Assembly (NCBI GenBank): GCA_963921425.1
Contig: OY992840.1
Location: 8,868,501 to 8,932,500, forward strand
Length of the DNA stretch: 64,000 nucleotides
Source of the DNA: Dryas octopetala
Taxonomy: Eukaryota; Streptophyta; Magnoliopsida; Rosales; Rosaceae
Direction: 5' to 3'
Under the pieces are notes generated by a model. That model made no database searches, had not been told where the DNA came from, and worked only from the letters and a program-made list of their open reading frames with translations. The position numbers and the translations under genes were made by a program. This document shows positions 24,292 through 35,846 of this stretch, one piece after another; within the stretch, counting starts at the first letter, position 1; each line of letters begins with the position of its first letter.

Positions 24292-26665
24292 TCAGTACAC
24301 TTGTATGTCCACACTAATGCCTCCCAGATGATCAGCCCTGATTGAGCAGCTGCTTTCCCTGCCCAACTTCTCTCCTGAAATCTTCTGGTGGGCCTGGCAG
24401 CGGAGCCACAGGCATGAGAATCTTTCCAGAGCTGCCTGACCAGCTACTCGAACTCGATAGACCACACTTAAGTCTGTCCATACGTCACTTCTCAAAGCAC
24501 CTGATTGGGCATTCGCATCATATCCTTCAAGATCTGATTCTGTTACCACTACTATGGAGCCCTCATCGAATGGAACATCATGCGATGCAGCAGACTGCAG
24601 GGACTTCATCATTAGACGGGTCATGTGGCTGTGAACAACAGCTTTCTTCACCATAAAATAGTAGTACTCCTGGACAGCCTGCAAAACCATCAAAGAAGAG
24701 CTCAGAAAGAGCAGAAAAAGTCAAATTGTTCCACAGCATAATATCTCCCAAGATGAACAACAGAGGCTAATAAGATTAGCCATCACTTTATCTATTATTC
24801 ACCTCAAAATCTTGATGAACACGGAGCACAGGAGCAGAAATGGAACTACAATGTAAAATAAAACACAGCTAGAAAAGAAAGATAGTTCCGTTCACAGAAA
24901 ATATTTGCTCACTACACCAATAAAAATTTATAATACCATCTCTACCCTTGTTTATTCAATATTAAGAAATAAACTTCAGAGTTTAACAAAAATTTTGCAG
25001 GTTCACTGAGCAAATAGTGGCATTCAATTACGACCACCCAAAATACCAGCTACAGCATTCCTACAAAAGAAAGATGAACGCACAACTTCCCAGAGTTCCA
25101 AACACCAACCAGCAGGGAAAATAAGCCCACAACGTGAGCACAAATTCCAGATAAGTTGTATAAGTTACCTGCCACTGAGCAGAGGCTAAAAGCACCCTTG
25201 GCCGAATTGACTTCAAATGTTCATACGCAGAATCAGGTGTCATCTGCTTGTGATGGACCTATATAAAAAGGAAAGATCAGAAAAGCTGGCAATCTTCAAG
25301 TAATTTGTTATTTTCTGAGTCTAGCACTAACCAGGTAACAGATAACAATGGTAGTACTACGCCCCCGTCCAGCTTTACAGTGAACATATGTTGTTTGTCC
25401 ACTTAATGCATTTTCTACACAATAAATAAAAATATCATCAATTAATTGTCTTCTGTGGAGGAAAACAGAATCACATCTTAGAAATTAGGATTAAACCTTT
25501 AAAGAAATATCATGACTTAACACTAAGGCCCCCCCAATATAATCAAATGAAGTTGCAAGAATGCTTACCATGAATGAAGTCAACAGCTTGACATGTATCA
25601 CTTAGTGATGGTGCAAAGCAGTAATCTCTTGTAGGGATCACCAGATGGTTGATGCCATGAGACTGCCAAAAATTAAATAGTAAGTCATAAATATATGGGT
25701 GCCTAAAAAACCACCTGGAAAATAGAGTAGAACCCAAGAAATAAAGTAAACTGAATAAAACATAACAAAAATCTAAATCGTACTAGTCAAGTACAGACAT
25801 GAACCAAGTCAGTTTAATCCCCACAGTTCACATATACAAACAAAAGTGCAGGAAAACACCAACCCCTAACCCTGTAAAGTACTAAACATGTCACGCAAAG
25901 AAGATTATCACAGAGCAGCAAGAAGTCAATAACATTTAATCCAAAGAAAAATGCATCAACTAATCTCCAAAGCAAGTGAACTTTCACAATAAAAAACTCA
26001 ACAAGCATACTGTGGTGCAATGGGACCACGAGGGGAAAACACTAACATGATAAAGCGATGTTGGAACCAAAGTCTCATATGGCTCATTAAGTGTGATGAC
26101 TCCACGAACTCCGACCTCCTTTAAGCAGGGCACATCAGTAGGGAATGGAACTGCACCTAACAATACAAACTGAAAATAGAATCATTAGAACTTTTGCAAA
26201 TTAATTCACAATTGCAGCAAAAGGTAAAACAACCACATAAGAAAAAAGGGCAGATCAGAAATAAACCACATTCATAAATAACATTAAGACATAAGTTCAC
26301 ACATGCTATCCCTTCAAAATCATAATCCAAAATGAACCCAACATCTAAACAATTTATCCATTATACAATTTAGACATATATGACAAAAAAATAAATACAA
26401 ACAGAAACGACTCAAACGAGCACTAAAAGATGACATATTGTACCTCATCGACCTTATCCCACCACCGAAACTCAGCCTGAAGCTTATTCCTAATTACATT
26501 GTAAAGCAGAGTCGGGTAAAACAGCGCACGAGCCCCTGCGCCGATCAACACCCGTTTCGCATCTAAACCAACGATGCTCCTGCTCCCCAAATCGCTATTT
26601 CCAGGGCACAAATTCCCTTCTTCTCGACCTCCAAGTTCCCCTTCTTTCAATTCCTCAATATACAT
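24292..26665 (-). CDS. PTPMT1: PTPMT1-type dual-specificity phosphatase, 6 exons
   Basis: Resembles the plant PTPMT1 group, which dephosphorylates phosphatidylglycerophosphate in phosphatidylglycerol and cardiolipin synthesis and can also act on phosphoinositides. Exons in coding order: 26665-26444, 26169-26047, 25662-25569, 25414-25332, 25258-25169, 24678-24292. Frame is kept, giving 332 residues, close to the length I recall for the Arabidopsis protein. N-terminal MYIEELKEGE leads into ARALFYPTLLYNV and FRWWD. The general-acid Asp128 is in PTRDYCFAP. The signature HCKAGRGRST places catalytic Cys159 and Arg165, with VHCKAGRGRSTTIVICYL in exon 4. IRPRVLLASAQWQ follows. The C-terminal 128 residues are a long plant extension. 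The start is the first in-frame ATG upstream of the conserved region. Its transcript converges on the PPT1 gene. Confidence 0.92.
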
Positions 26666-27300
26666 AGCCTCAATTCAAACTCAAACGAAATTAATCACAA
26701 TTACACCACAAATTCAACACAAACCCTAAATTTCCCAAATATTTACATACAAACAACCATCACACAACAAAAACCGTATGAAAAACAAAAAACCCCAATT
26801 TTTCCCTTATTTGCCAAAAAAATTTACAGAATCATGCGAGAACACCTATAATTTCTGCTTCTGCAACTGAAAGAGAATGAAGGATCGGGAGCAAATTCGA
26901 TTTGAGAAAAGAGTATATGAAAATCCCAGGAGAAATCGCGACCATATTTTGCTAGAAGCGGCTCGATCGGACGGTGAGAAAGAGACGAAGACGATGCGGG
27001 TGCGATCGAGGAGCCTGATTGACCGACGATCGTTGAAATTGGGGGGATCAAATGGGATTTGGGAATTGCAGGGAATATTAGAAAACCCTAACCCTAGAAA
27101 TTGCTTGAATAAGATGATAGGCTGAGGTTCCACTCCACCATTCGCTCAACAAACTCTGAGAGCGGACGGACGTAAAAATTGAGAGAGAGAGAGAGAGAGA
27201 GAATTAAAAACAGCGTGGAGGGGGAAGGGAAGGGATAGAGTCACCGTACAGATCGGAGAGGGAGTTTGAAAGTCGGTGTTAAAGAGTGACACGTGGTGCG
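26666..27300 (-). promoter_or_regulatory. Leader and promoter of the PTPMT1 gene with a CT tract
   Basis: Upstream of the start on the minus strand. A (GA)n run at about 27179-27201 reads as (CT)n on the sense strand, typical of plant 5' leaders. A short ATG-initiated upstream frame begins at about 27141 and ends within about 15 codons. ACACGTGG, a G-box-like core, lies at about 27289-27296. A leader intron is possible but could not be proved. Confidence 0.5.
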
Positions 27301-27630
27301 ATATGAGGGATTCGGGTTAGCCGACAACAATGCTGATGCAGCTTCTTAGGATAATTTACCAAAAATAAAACAAAATATAGCATATTGGTAAAATTCTATT
27401 TTATTCTTCCTTCTTCTAATTTATTTGTTTAATCTCGTTTTATCAATGTAGTTGGTAAAATTCAAATAAATTGTAGTTGGTAAAGTTATTTTTAATTGCT
27501 TTTTACCCTTTTAGAGCAAAATTTGAATTACAAGGCCATACACTAGACCTTAGATCTTAAATCTTAAACTCAAATATTGAATTATGAATAGACAAAGACC
27601 TAGTACTTTTTGGAAAGTGCTAACAAATAA

Positions 27631-27993
27631 GAATTAATTATACTTACACCCCCTGAAATTTATCGTCTTTTCACATATACACCCTAAGATTTCAATAATT
27701 ACACACACCCTCTGAGGTTTCAAAACTGTTGCATAAACCCCTATAGTGAGACAAAAAATGATGAGAAATTATACAAAAATGCATATTAAGAGGTAAAATG
27801 GCCTAATAAGATTACTTAAGGTGTAAGGTCCAACCTCAATATAAATTTTTTTTTTGTTTATTTATTTTTTTCTATTGTAAAGGGTTATATGCAATAGTTT
27901 TAAAACCTCGGGGAGTGTATGTGTAATTATTGAAACCTCAGGAGGTGTATGGAAAAGACGATAAACCTCAGAAGGTGTAAGTGTAATTAACTC
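27631..27993. mobile_element. Mutator-like MITE, 363 bp
   Basis: A perfect 10 bp target duplication TAACAAATAA lies at 27621-27630 and 27994-28003. The termini are inverted: the left is GAATTAATTATACTTACACC and the right reads GAGTTAATTACACTTACACC on the other strand. Inverted similarity continues for about 100 bp, including TTTATCGTCTTTTC and ATTTCAATAATTACACA-like parts. No coding capacity. Confidence 0.88.
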
Positions 27994-28475
27994 TAACAAA
28001 TAATACCTCCCTACAAAATAATAGGCAATTAAGAATTATCGTTTATGTTTTATGGATTTTTTTTTTCTTTTCCTCTTTTGAATTACCAACTCTCAAACTT
28101 AATCGAGAAATTTTTTTTGCCTTGATCATCTGTGGACGCCTTGTTCATAGTATGTGCTCTCCAATAGACTCAATCACTCTGAGAATACAAAACTAAATCT
28201 AATGCAAATATCATTTATAAAAATGATTTTAATAGTCTCAACTCTCATAAGTGATAAAGGAGGTGTAACTGATTGAGATCTTGAAATTATTTTTTAAATT
28301 GAATGAGGTTGTTGAATTCTTGAATTCAAACATTATTTGATTTTTTTGTTGGAAAAATGTTATTTAATCTAAAATATTTTTAAAAAAAAGGTAATGAAAG
28401 TTAGCTTAGGTGGCCAATAAATCTCATTTTCAACGTTGAAAGTTGATGAAGAACTTTCTATACTCATTTTCAATA

Positions 28476-28820
28476 AATATGGAAAACACCATATACTCTA
28501 TTTCTTCCTCATCATCATTAACATTTAGGGAAAAAATTTGCAGGGTCTTTAATCTAAAGACCCCTTCACACAGCCACTCCAGCATTGATGATTCATCCTA
28601 CTCGGCAGAAACCTCTCTAGCACTTCCAATCATTATAGCTTCTACTTCTCTAGCATTTTTACACTGATGGAACCACGAAAATGGGTAGTCTTTGATGCAA
28701 GTGCAAATTATAGAACCATTAAAAGCAGAGTATGTGCAACTTTTCCTTGTGAATGAATATGGAAAACACCATATACTCTATTTCTTCCTCATCATCATTA
28801 ACATTTAGGGAAAAAATTTG
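28476..28820. repeat. Perfect 65 bp direct repeat 280 bp apart
   Basis: Positions 28476-28540 and 28756-28820 are identical, starting AATATGGAAAACACCATATA and ending TTTAGGGAAAAAATTTG. The unit includes CCTCATCATCATTAAC. The first copy lies in a 74-codon open frame rich in serine with no recognised similarity; the second is not in an equivalent frame. Perfect identity points to a recent duplication. Confidence 0.9.
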
Positions 28821-30489
28821 GGTCCCACTCTCATATGTATAATCATAGGAGGTCGTAATAGTACTAATCTCCATGACACAAATAAGATGAATAAGAAATT
28901 TGCATGACAAATCCAACCGACCCTTTTGAGCTATGACACTATAGATGTACCTTTATAGGAATTTAAAGATATTTTAGTCAGCATCACAACCGTCCATGTT
29001 TTCACAGCCACAACTTCTGGTATGTGATGTGGGAAAGGCAAGATAAAGGAGTGAATGAGAATGACTCTATGTTGATTGCTTTATATTATTATTCTAACCC
29101 TAACATGTTCTCCTATTCATTTTCACTGTTTTTATATGTGCAACTTAGAAGCAAGCATTGTTTCTACCATTGAACCTGGGCAAGATCTGTCCTTGCATAT
29201 ATATTTGATGCGAGTAATGCTTACAGATACCAAAACAAATTGAGGTACAAGTTGCTCCTCACTGTATTGCCACTCCTTGATGCAGAATCTTTTAATTAAG
29301 GCACCACATACTTTCAAATATTACATTTGTAGACTAATTTACAAGACCCTTTCATGTCCTTCCAAGGTTTCCAAACTGATCTAGTCCTCAATGTACAGGT
29401 TTGTCTGAATAGAATTGAAGTAACAAGCAATGAATCATCAAAGTTTTGAACGGTCAACTACATGAAATAGCATATGGGTTTCTTCACATTTTAAGAGAAC
29501 AACCAACAACGACTAAATGATATTGTACCATGCTAATTGCAATTGTGTTTTCAATGAAACAATGTTTGTGGCCCACTGAGATTAAAATTTGGATGCTGAT
29601 CAGACTGGTAATTGCAATTATTTAAGGGATAAGACAGATGGAGGAGCTGAATACTAGTGTCTAAAACAAATGAGCTGCCCAACCTCTATTAAGGGACATC
29701 ATATTAGGAAACATTTCAGTTTAAAATACAAAATATTCCATGTTCTGAACCATTCCCAATAAAAAGTTAAACCCCGTACTTAGTTTTCTGTCCATCATAA
29801 GCAAACAAGGCTATCATAAAGCTCACCCTAACTATGATTCATGACCACAACAGTATTTTGAAATTGAACTATGAACCATAAAGAAATTATAATTAAAAAC
29901 AAAGCATGATATCAATTTCTGCGAATTTATGATACCAAGGTTACTTGAATTTATCAATAACATAATAAGCTTATGTACTAAAAAACCTCACTACAATGCC
30001 TCTAACATTCTGTCATGGTTAAGCAATTACATTTGGTAATTTAAGATAAACGCTGGGAGCCAATTGATCCTGTAATTTCATAAATCAAAGTTAACAAATG
30101 TCAGCCTTGTAAGCAACATTATGATGATAATGAATTTTGACACCAATTATAGACAAGAACTTCATATTAAAAAAACAATAACACTCAGGTAGCAGAAAAA
30201 GCTGACGATTGGATGAATACTTAGATATAGTCAGAATATATCTCTGGCTTGATCAGCTTGTTTGAAATAATGCATAACAGAACAGAATGCAGAACCAAAA
30301 AAGCCCTTCAGTAACATCAACCAAAGCTCAAAATAGAGCACACAAAAACTTGTAATCAGAATTTTTCTCACTGGTTTTCTTATGCATGCTAATCATTTGT
30401 TTTATAATTATTATAATCCATTGTTCAAGAGATTGTTACTAAAATTAGAGATCACCCAATAGCTCATAAACATGTACTTAGTATATAAA
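28821..30489. other. Gene-free stretch
   Basis: Open frames here are short and without recognisable domains. Nothing else supportable. Confidence 0.45.
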
Positions 30490-32171
30490 CTAGGGAATTG
30501 CCACAATCCACAGGGCCATAGAGTAAAAGTAAAGATACTTTGACGAACAATGTAGAAGAAACCAATTCCAGATCAGCAAACAAGAGCCTCCAAGACAGAT
30601 GAACAATGTCTTTTGTTCAATGTCACCTTCCATTTGGTCCAAAATAGCCAACGCCTCCATCAACTGACCCTTGTCACAAAGATTTTGAATAACGGACGTA
30701 AGCTTTAGAACTGCAATCCCCACCTTCCTTCTCCATCTCCTTCAATAACTCCAAAGCTCTCTCCATATTCCCATACCTACAAAATCCATCAACAAGTGCC
30801 GAGTACACCACAGCATGCAAACAACCATGTTCCTTCATAGCCTTAAACAACCCACAAGCATCATCAAACCGACCCACATTGCAAAACCCTTTAACCATTA
30901 CCATGTACGTGATCAAATCGAGATAAAGATCCACCAAGCCCATCTCTTTCACCAAACTTCCAGCCATATCCATATCACCCTTATCACAAAACAGCCTTAT
31001 AAGAACATGTGCATTGGTTTTAGCTATAGTTATACTTAAAAGCTATAGCTAATTTATCTATAACTTTTAGCTAAAACCACAAACTTGTACGTTAGTAAAC
31101 GTTATAGCTAAAACTCACCTATTTAATTTAAAAAACATATTCATATATACTCTTAATAAATTAAAATGTATAAATTAAAATAATTTAATAATTATATCAT
31201 TATAATTATTTTAATGAGATCTTTAATATAACTATAATATTGAATATACTTTTTTGATTGGCTGATGCATGTAAAAAAATAAAATAAAAAACAATTGAAT
31301 GAATTGAGAGTTTGAGACCCAACCAACTATTTTCAATTTTAAAATACCATGAGGCCCACCACACTCTTTTGATTGACTAATATATGTAAAAAAGTTAAAA
31401 AAAAAAAACAATTGAATGAATTGAAATCCAGCCACCACGTGTAATTAACACCAAGTGTGCAACGATCATGGTCACAAGTGGGCCAGCTTCTTCACATGCA
31501 AACTGGATGGGACCCAGCCCCAAGAAAGCTAATCAATCAGCATGCACCACCACACCATTTTCTCTCTTTCTATTGTGCATAATGAAATCTAGCCTTTTCT
31601 TGACTTTTAAGCTTGTAATAGTTAAATTTTTAGCTAAATTTAGCTAAAAATTTAGTTATTGCAATTTTAGCTTAGCTTTTAGCTAACCAATGCATATGCT
31701 CTAACAACATTATACACCGTAGCATCCGCACGTAAATCAAATTCCAGCATTTTCCTAAGTACCCTCAAAGCTTCATCAGCAAGCTTAGCTTCTTTGCACA
31801 AATTGAACACAACTTCAAACGTCCCAATATTAACAAAACACCCTTCCACTTTATAAGCCTCCTAAACATAAAAAATAACACTCGGGTTTAGCTTAATCTC
31901 ATACAATGCACAAGCTTTGCTATATATAAAATGGCTATGCATATTACTGGAGTGAAGACCAACCCATATGGGATTGGCTAAGATAGCATCTCTCTAAAAC
32001 CTGGCTTACACATTTGAAGTCAGCTTGACCCTGATTGAGGCTAGGGCTTTCTCTATGTTGCCACCATTGTTTTGCAGCAGATTTTAGAATACCTCTGCAG
32101 ATGAGGCAGTAGAGAACTGCAAGATTGAGAATTTGTGATTTTTTAGAACAACCGAGGAGCAGAGGAATCAA
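30490..32171 (-). pseudogene. Pentatricopeptide-repeat gene, broken
   Basis: PPR proteins bind organelle RNA through 35-residue repeats. Minus-strand pieces align with a typical P-class PPR protein. They run from an N-terminal remnant (FKCVSQVLERCY, about 31944-32171), through EAYKVEGCFVNIGTFEVVF and EALRVLRKMLEFDLRADATVY (about 31870-31705), then LFCDKGDMDMAG to ELLKEMEKEGGDCS (about 30995-30690), and finally VIQNLCDKGQLMEALAILDQM (about 30690-30600). Damage includes an in-frame TAG just before EAYKV at about 31862, a frameshift with small deletion near 30690, and a 699 bp transposon at 31003-31701. Removing that insert with one TTA target copy rejoins the frame as ...VYNVV-IRLF.... A functional protein is very unlikely. 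Confidence 0.85.
31003..31701. mobile_element. PIF/Harbinger-like non-autonomous element, 699 bp
   Basis: Flanked by the 3 bp target duplication TAA at 31000-31002 and 31702-31704 (TTA on the gene's strand). The inverted ends are GAACATGTGCATTGGTTTTAGCTA-like on the left (from 31003) and GAGCATATGCATTGGTTAGC-like on the right, read from 31701 on the other strand. Copies of TTTTAGCTA are dense near both ends. The interior has a direct repeat with TTTTGATTG...CAATTGAATGAATTGA at about 31251-31306 and 31367-31425. No transposase. Confidence 0.85.
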
Positions 32172-32931
32172 GAGATTGAAGAAATGGTCAACATGAGAAG
32201 GACAGCTTAGGGATTTGTTCCAAATATGATTAAACCCTAAACCCTGAAAATGGAGAAGACCACAGGTGAAGCAGAAGTGAGGATCCGATTGGATCGGGTG
32301 GATTGAGTTTTTAATCTTAATTAGGCCCGAACTGGTTTAAGTTTCAATTTGGGTTAGGTCCAAGATCCGCTTATTCAGGTTAAAACATTTTTCTTTTATT
32401 TTTCATTTTTTCTTCAACCCGAACAATGGGAGGCTTGCAACCTTACCAGCCTCTAGTTCAAAGGATGTCAACCTCTGATCTAGAGGCCGAAAGAGTCGCC
32501 CTTTTATTTGTACAAACCAATTACAACTTGATACGTGTTGATTTATAAAGAGAATTAATCATTAAAAAATAAATAAATGTGTAAAATTGTAAGTGGGGTT
32601 TTTAATGAAAATGGCTCATTATATGTGAGAGTCAAATATTTTCCTTTTTTTTTTTTTTTGGAGAAACCATTATATTTTATATATGAAGTTGAAGAAAAGG
32701 TACGAGTCGTACGACAAACACTTATTTGAAATTTTGGACATTCCAAACTCCAAAGCATGGGAATCAGATCCATTTTCTAGGGATCTTTCCAATGTACTTT
32801 CGGCCACAAATGTGAAAAAAGAAGGATACCTTATCACCCTTCTTCATCCTTCTTCATATCATCTTATGTTGAGGATTATGTTCTTAATTTTGCTTTAGCT
32901 TTTTCTCCACCTAAAGCTGCCTACTATTCTA

Positions 32932-32963
<32 letters not shown>

Positions 32964-35640
32964 GATTACTTCAATAAGCACCCTTTACATGCATGCTTGT
33001 TTGTTTGGCGTGTGTGTTAGATATGTTCAAATGCTAGCAGATTATTCCAGTTGTAACTCAAAATAAGCAATAAATTTATTGCCAAAAGAAATGGCTGGCA
33101 ATCTCTTGTTTAAGATATCCTTTATTGTATATTATCTATAAACTGAAATCATGTGTTTCCCATATATATCCTTCATGTACATTAAGTTGTATGGGAAGTA
33201 GTCAATAAACGAATGAAAATGCCATTGACCTTGTAGTTTCATTTTATACTAGTCTTTCTCAAACACTTCAGCTCATTGTGCTCATTGCCACCAGTGTCAT
33301 CCCTAGCACTAGTCATAAATTACTACTCGTCTTTCCTGCACCTCCCAAGCAAACTTGTTTCTAATTTCTAGTAGACATATATCCACTCGATCCATCTTTG
33401 TTCAATTAGTTCTTTAAGAAATAAAAAGAATAAGAAATTGAGGGCAGACATTCCATCTGTTTTGATCTTTCTTTCTCAGAACAGATTGAATGGGAAAGTG
33501 TTATAAGTTGCATGCATATATATATTTTGATTTGATAAGACCCTAAATTCCCTAATAGAACAAACCATTGGAAGAAGTCCAATTTCGAATAATCAATCTA
33601 ATAAATTACATTGCACAATATGTAGAACTTTCTCAGTCAATCAAACTTTAGGATCAGATCTCACAATATATTGTGAGATTAAATATTAATCTTCCACCTA
33701 TGCATGACAAAATATGACATAGAGATGATCACTAGCAAATACTATTACTTCCATTTTTTCCAATTAATTTGGTTTAGACTATTATTATTAAAGAAATTAA
33801 AGAATTACCCAAATGACTGCGTGCCCCCTTAAGGGCATCTCTGATATAACATCATCACAATTCCAAGTCTAGCAGCTGAAGAATACAGAAGCAAAATAGA
33901 CTAAGAAAAGCATTCCCACCAAAGTTGCAAATAAATTAATACCATATTTTGTTTTGTTTGCTTTATGAATATATATACATATACAAATATAGGTCTGTCA
34001 AATAATGTGAGAACATAATAATATTATATTATCAAATTATAGATATAGATAATTGATTATGTTTAATACTCTCAATTAAACGTGTAATTCAAATTTATCA
34101 TTTTGTAATATAACATCGTTTTATTACTAGATACAAAAGTGGTTTAGACTTAGCGGATTAATAAGATAATACGATGTTTATTACTTTATTAAATTCACTG
34201 CACAATATAATCTTACGATCCAAACTGTTATTTTTTATTTCTTATTCATATATATTATTAGCTCCGCAGAAAAGCTAGCGTAGGCACTCCAAAAGAAGAA
34301 TCCCCACCACATCCACGCAACCTATTTGCCCCTTCCATTTTCCCTCATCCCAAAATGTCCTTTCCTTTGTGCTGTTTTTCTCTTCTCTCAAATCATTAAA
34401 TAATTAGTTATATATGATATTAACTTTAACAAACCCAAATACTCACAGTGCATACCTTTCCACTTCATCCCTTCATCCAATGCATCTACAAAGCAGAAAA
34501 GAACAAGTTTGTGATGTACAAAGTGGAGAGCAAAACCTTATCTTGAATACTTCCAAGTATTCAGACTGCGTATTTCTTCCAGATTCATGTTCACGTCAGT
34601 CCTACGATCATCTGACTCAGTTCTTTTGACACTTTTTTTATTCTCTAAAATTTAACTGCATAGTCAACTTTTTCACCCATATAGAAGTAGTTTTAATGTA
34701 TTAGTTGGATATAAATTGTTGATTCATTTTTCAATAGTGTAAGTTGGTAAAGTCTAACGACTGCTTAACATAGTATCCAAGTTTTGGTTTTCAAAGATTT
34801 AAGTTCAAAACCTTCAACTTATGTCTCCTATTTATTTGTTGATCTGTCATCCTATACAAACTCCTCATCCTCTATTGTCTTGAGCAGTGGTGCGAAGTTG
34901 CACACTATCAGAATTAGTGATTATTTGACATCTACAACAATAAATTATTTATAGTAATAGTTGCAATTCCGGATCAAATACAATTATTTCACATCGATCA
35001 CAAAAATAGTTCAACAATCTATAATATATAAGTCGGAGATTTATGCAAAACCATATTTGAATGACTCACATGTAGATGTGAGAATCATTTTCTACTACTA
35101 ATAGTACCAAAACTTCACACTTGGATAGGGCTACGGTCCACCGAATATGTCAAATAATGAATTTAAGTGGTTAAGTTGGGAACAATATTATCAAAATTAG
35201 TAGTGAACCCACCCTCTCTTACGGCCAACAACAATACCACAGATTTTTTTTCCCTGTACATCGTAGGATTGATGGCATGAATAATTGCCTCAACTTGCAG
35301 CAATAGCCTAAACTGGGAAAAGAAAATACCATTATCGCTACTTTTCATCAGCATGTGAGCTTCAGCATAACGTACAAGACTGCTTTTTCACAACAATATT
35401 CAAACAAAAAATTGTGGATTCCAAGTAGTCTGAGTGGTATTATGTTCTCACTACACCCCACTAGAATGTTAAGGAGCATCTTTTTTTGAAGAAAAGGAAT
35501 AATTGGAAGCCATAGCCAATAATAGGCTTCACCAACTGGTTTCTTCTTGAAACATTCTTTAACAAATTGTTGACAAAAAAACATTCTGGATTTGGGGAAA
35601 TTAAGTAAAGGCTATAAATGACAATTGGAAAGAAAGGTTA
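32172..35640. other. Gene-free stretch with a (TA)n run
   Basis: AT-rich DNA between the PPR remnant and the DUF761 gene. A (TA)n microsatellite lies at about 32936-32963. A 71-codon open frame at 32683-32898 and others near 34414 and 35163 have no recognisable similarity. Some inverted CT/AT motifs are present but no bounded element was resolved. Confidence 0.45.
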
Positions 35641-35846
35641 AAAGCAAAAGATTGAAAATTTCTCTCACACCTCTCAAAAACTTTCCTCTCCACTGCCTCC
35701 TCTACTTTCCTCTCTCTCTCTCTCTCTCTCTCTCCACTTTTTCTTAACCCTTAAGTCTTCTTTACCTCCTCCTTCTTCTTCTTCCTCAATTCTGCTAAGC
35801 CAAAGAACATTGAAGCAAGGGCTTCTTCTTCTCTCTATCTCTCTCT
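35641..35846 (+). promoter_or_regulatory. Leader of the DUF761 gene with a (CT)n tract
   Basis: Pyrimidine-rich 5' leader. A (CT)n run spans about 35716-35742, followed by a CTTCTTCTTCTTCCTC stretch. Such CT/GA tracts are bound by BBR/BPC GAGA-binding proteins in plants and are common around transcription starts. No clear TATA box was placed. Confidence 0.45.

Noticed and set aside
26846-27133. 95-codon upstream frame in the PTPMT1 leader
   Set aside because: It opens at GTG; the nearest real ATG is in another frame and stops after about 15 codons.
31000-31709. hAT-type 8 bp target reading (TAAGAACA/TAACAACA) for the PPR insert
   Set aside because: The inverted ends extend outwards over those bases (GAACATGTGCATTGG versus GAGCATATGCATTGG), leaving a TTA/TAA target, and only this reading restores the PPR frame as VVIRLF.
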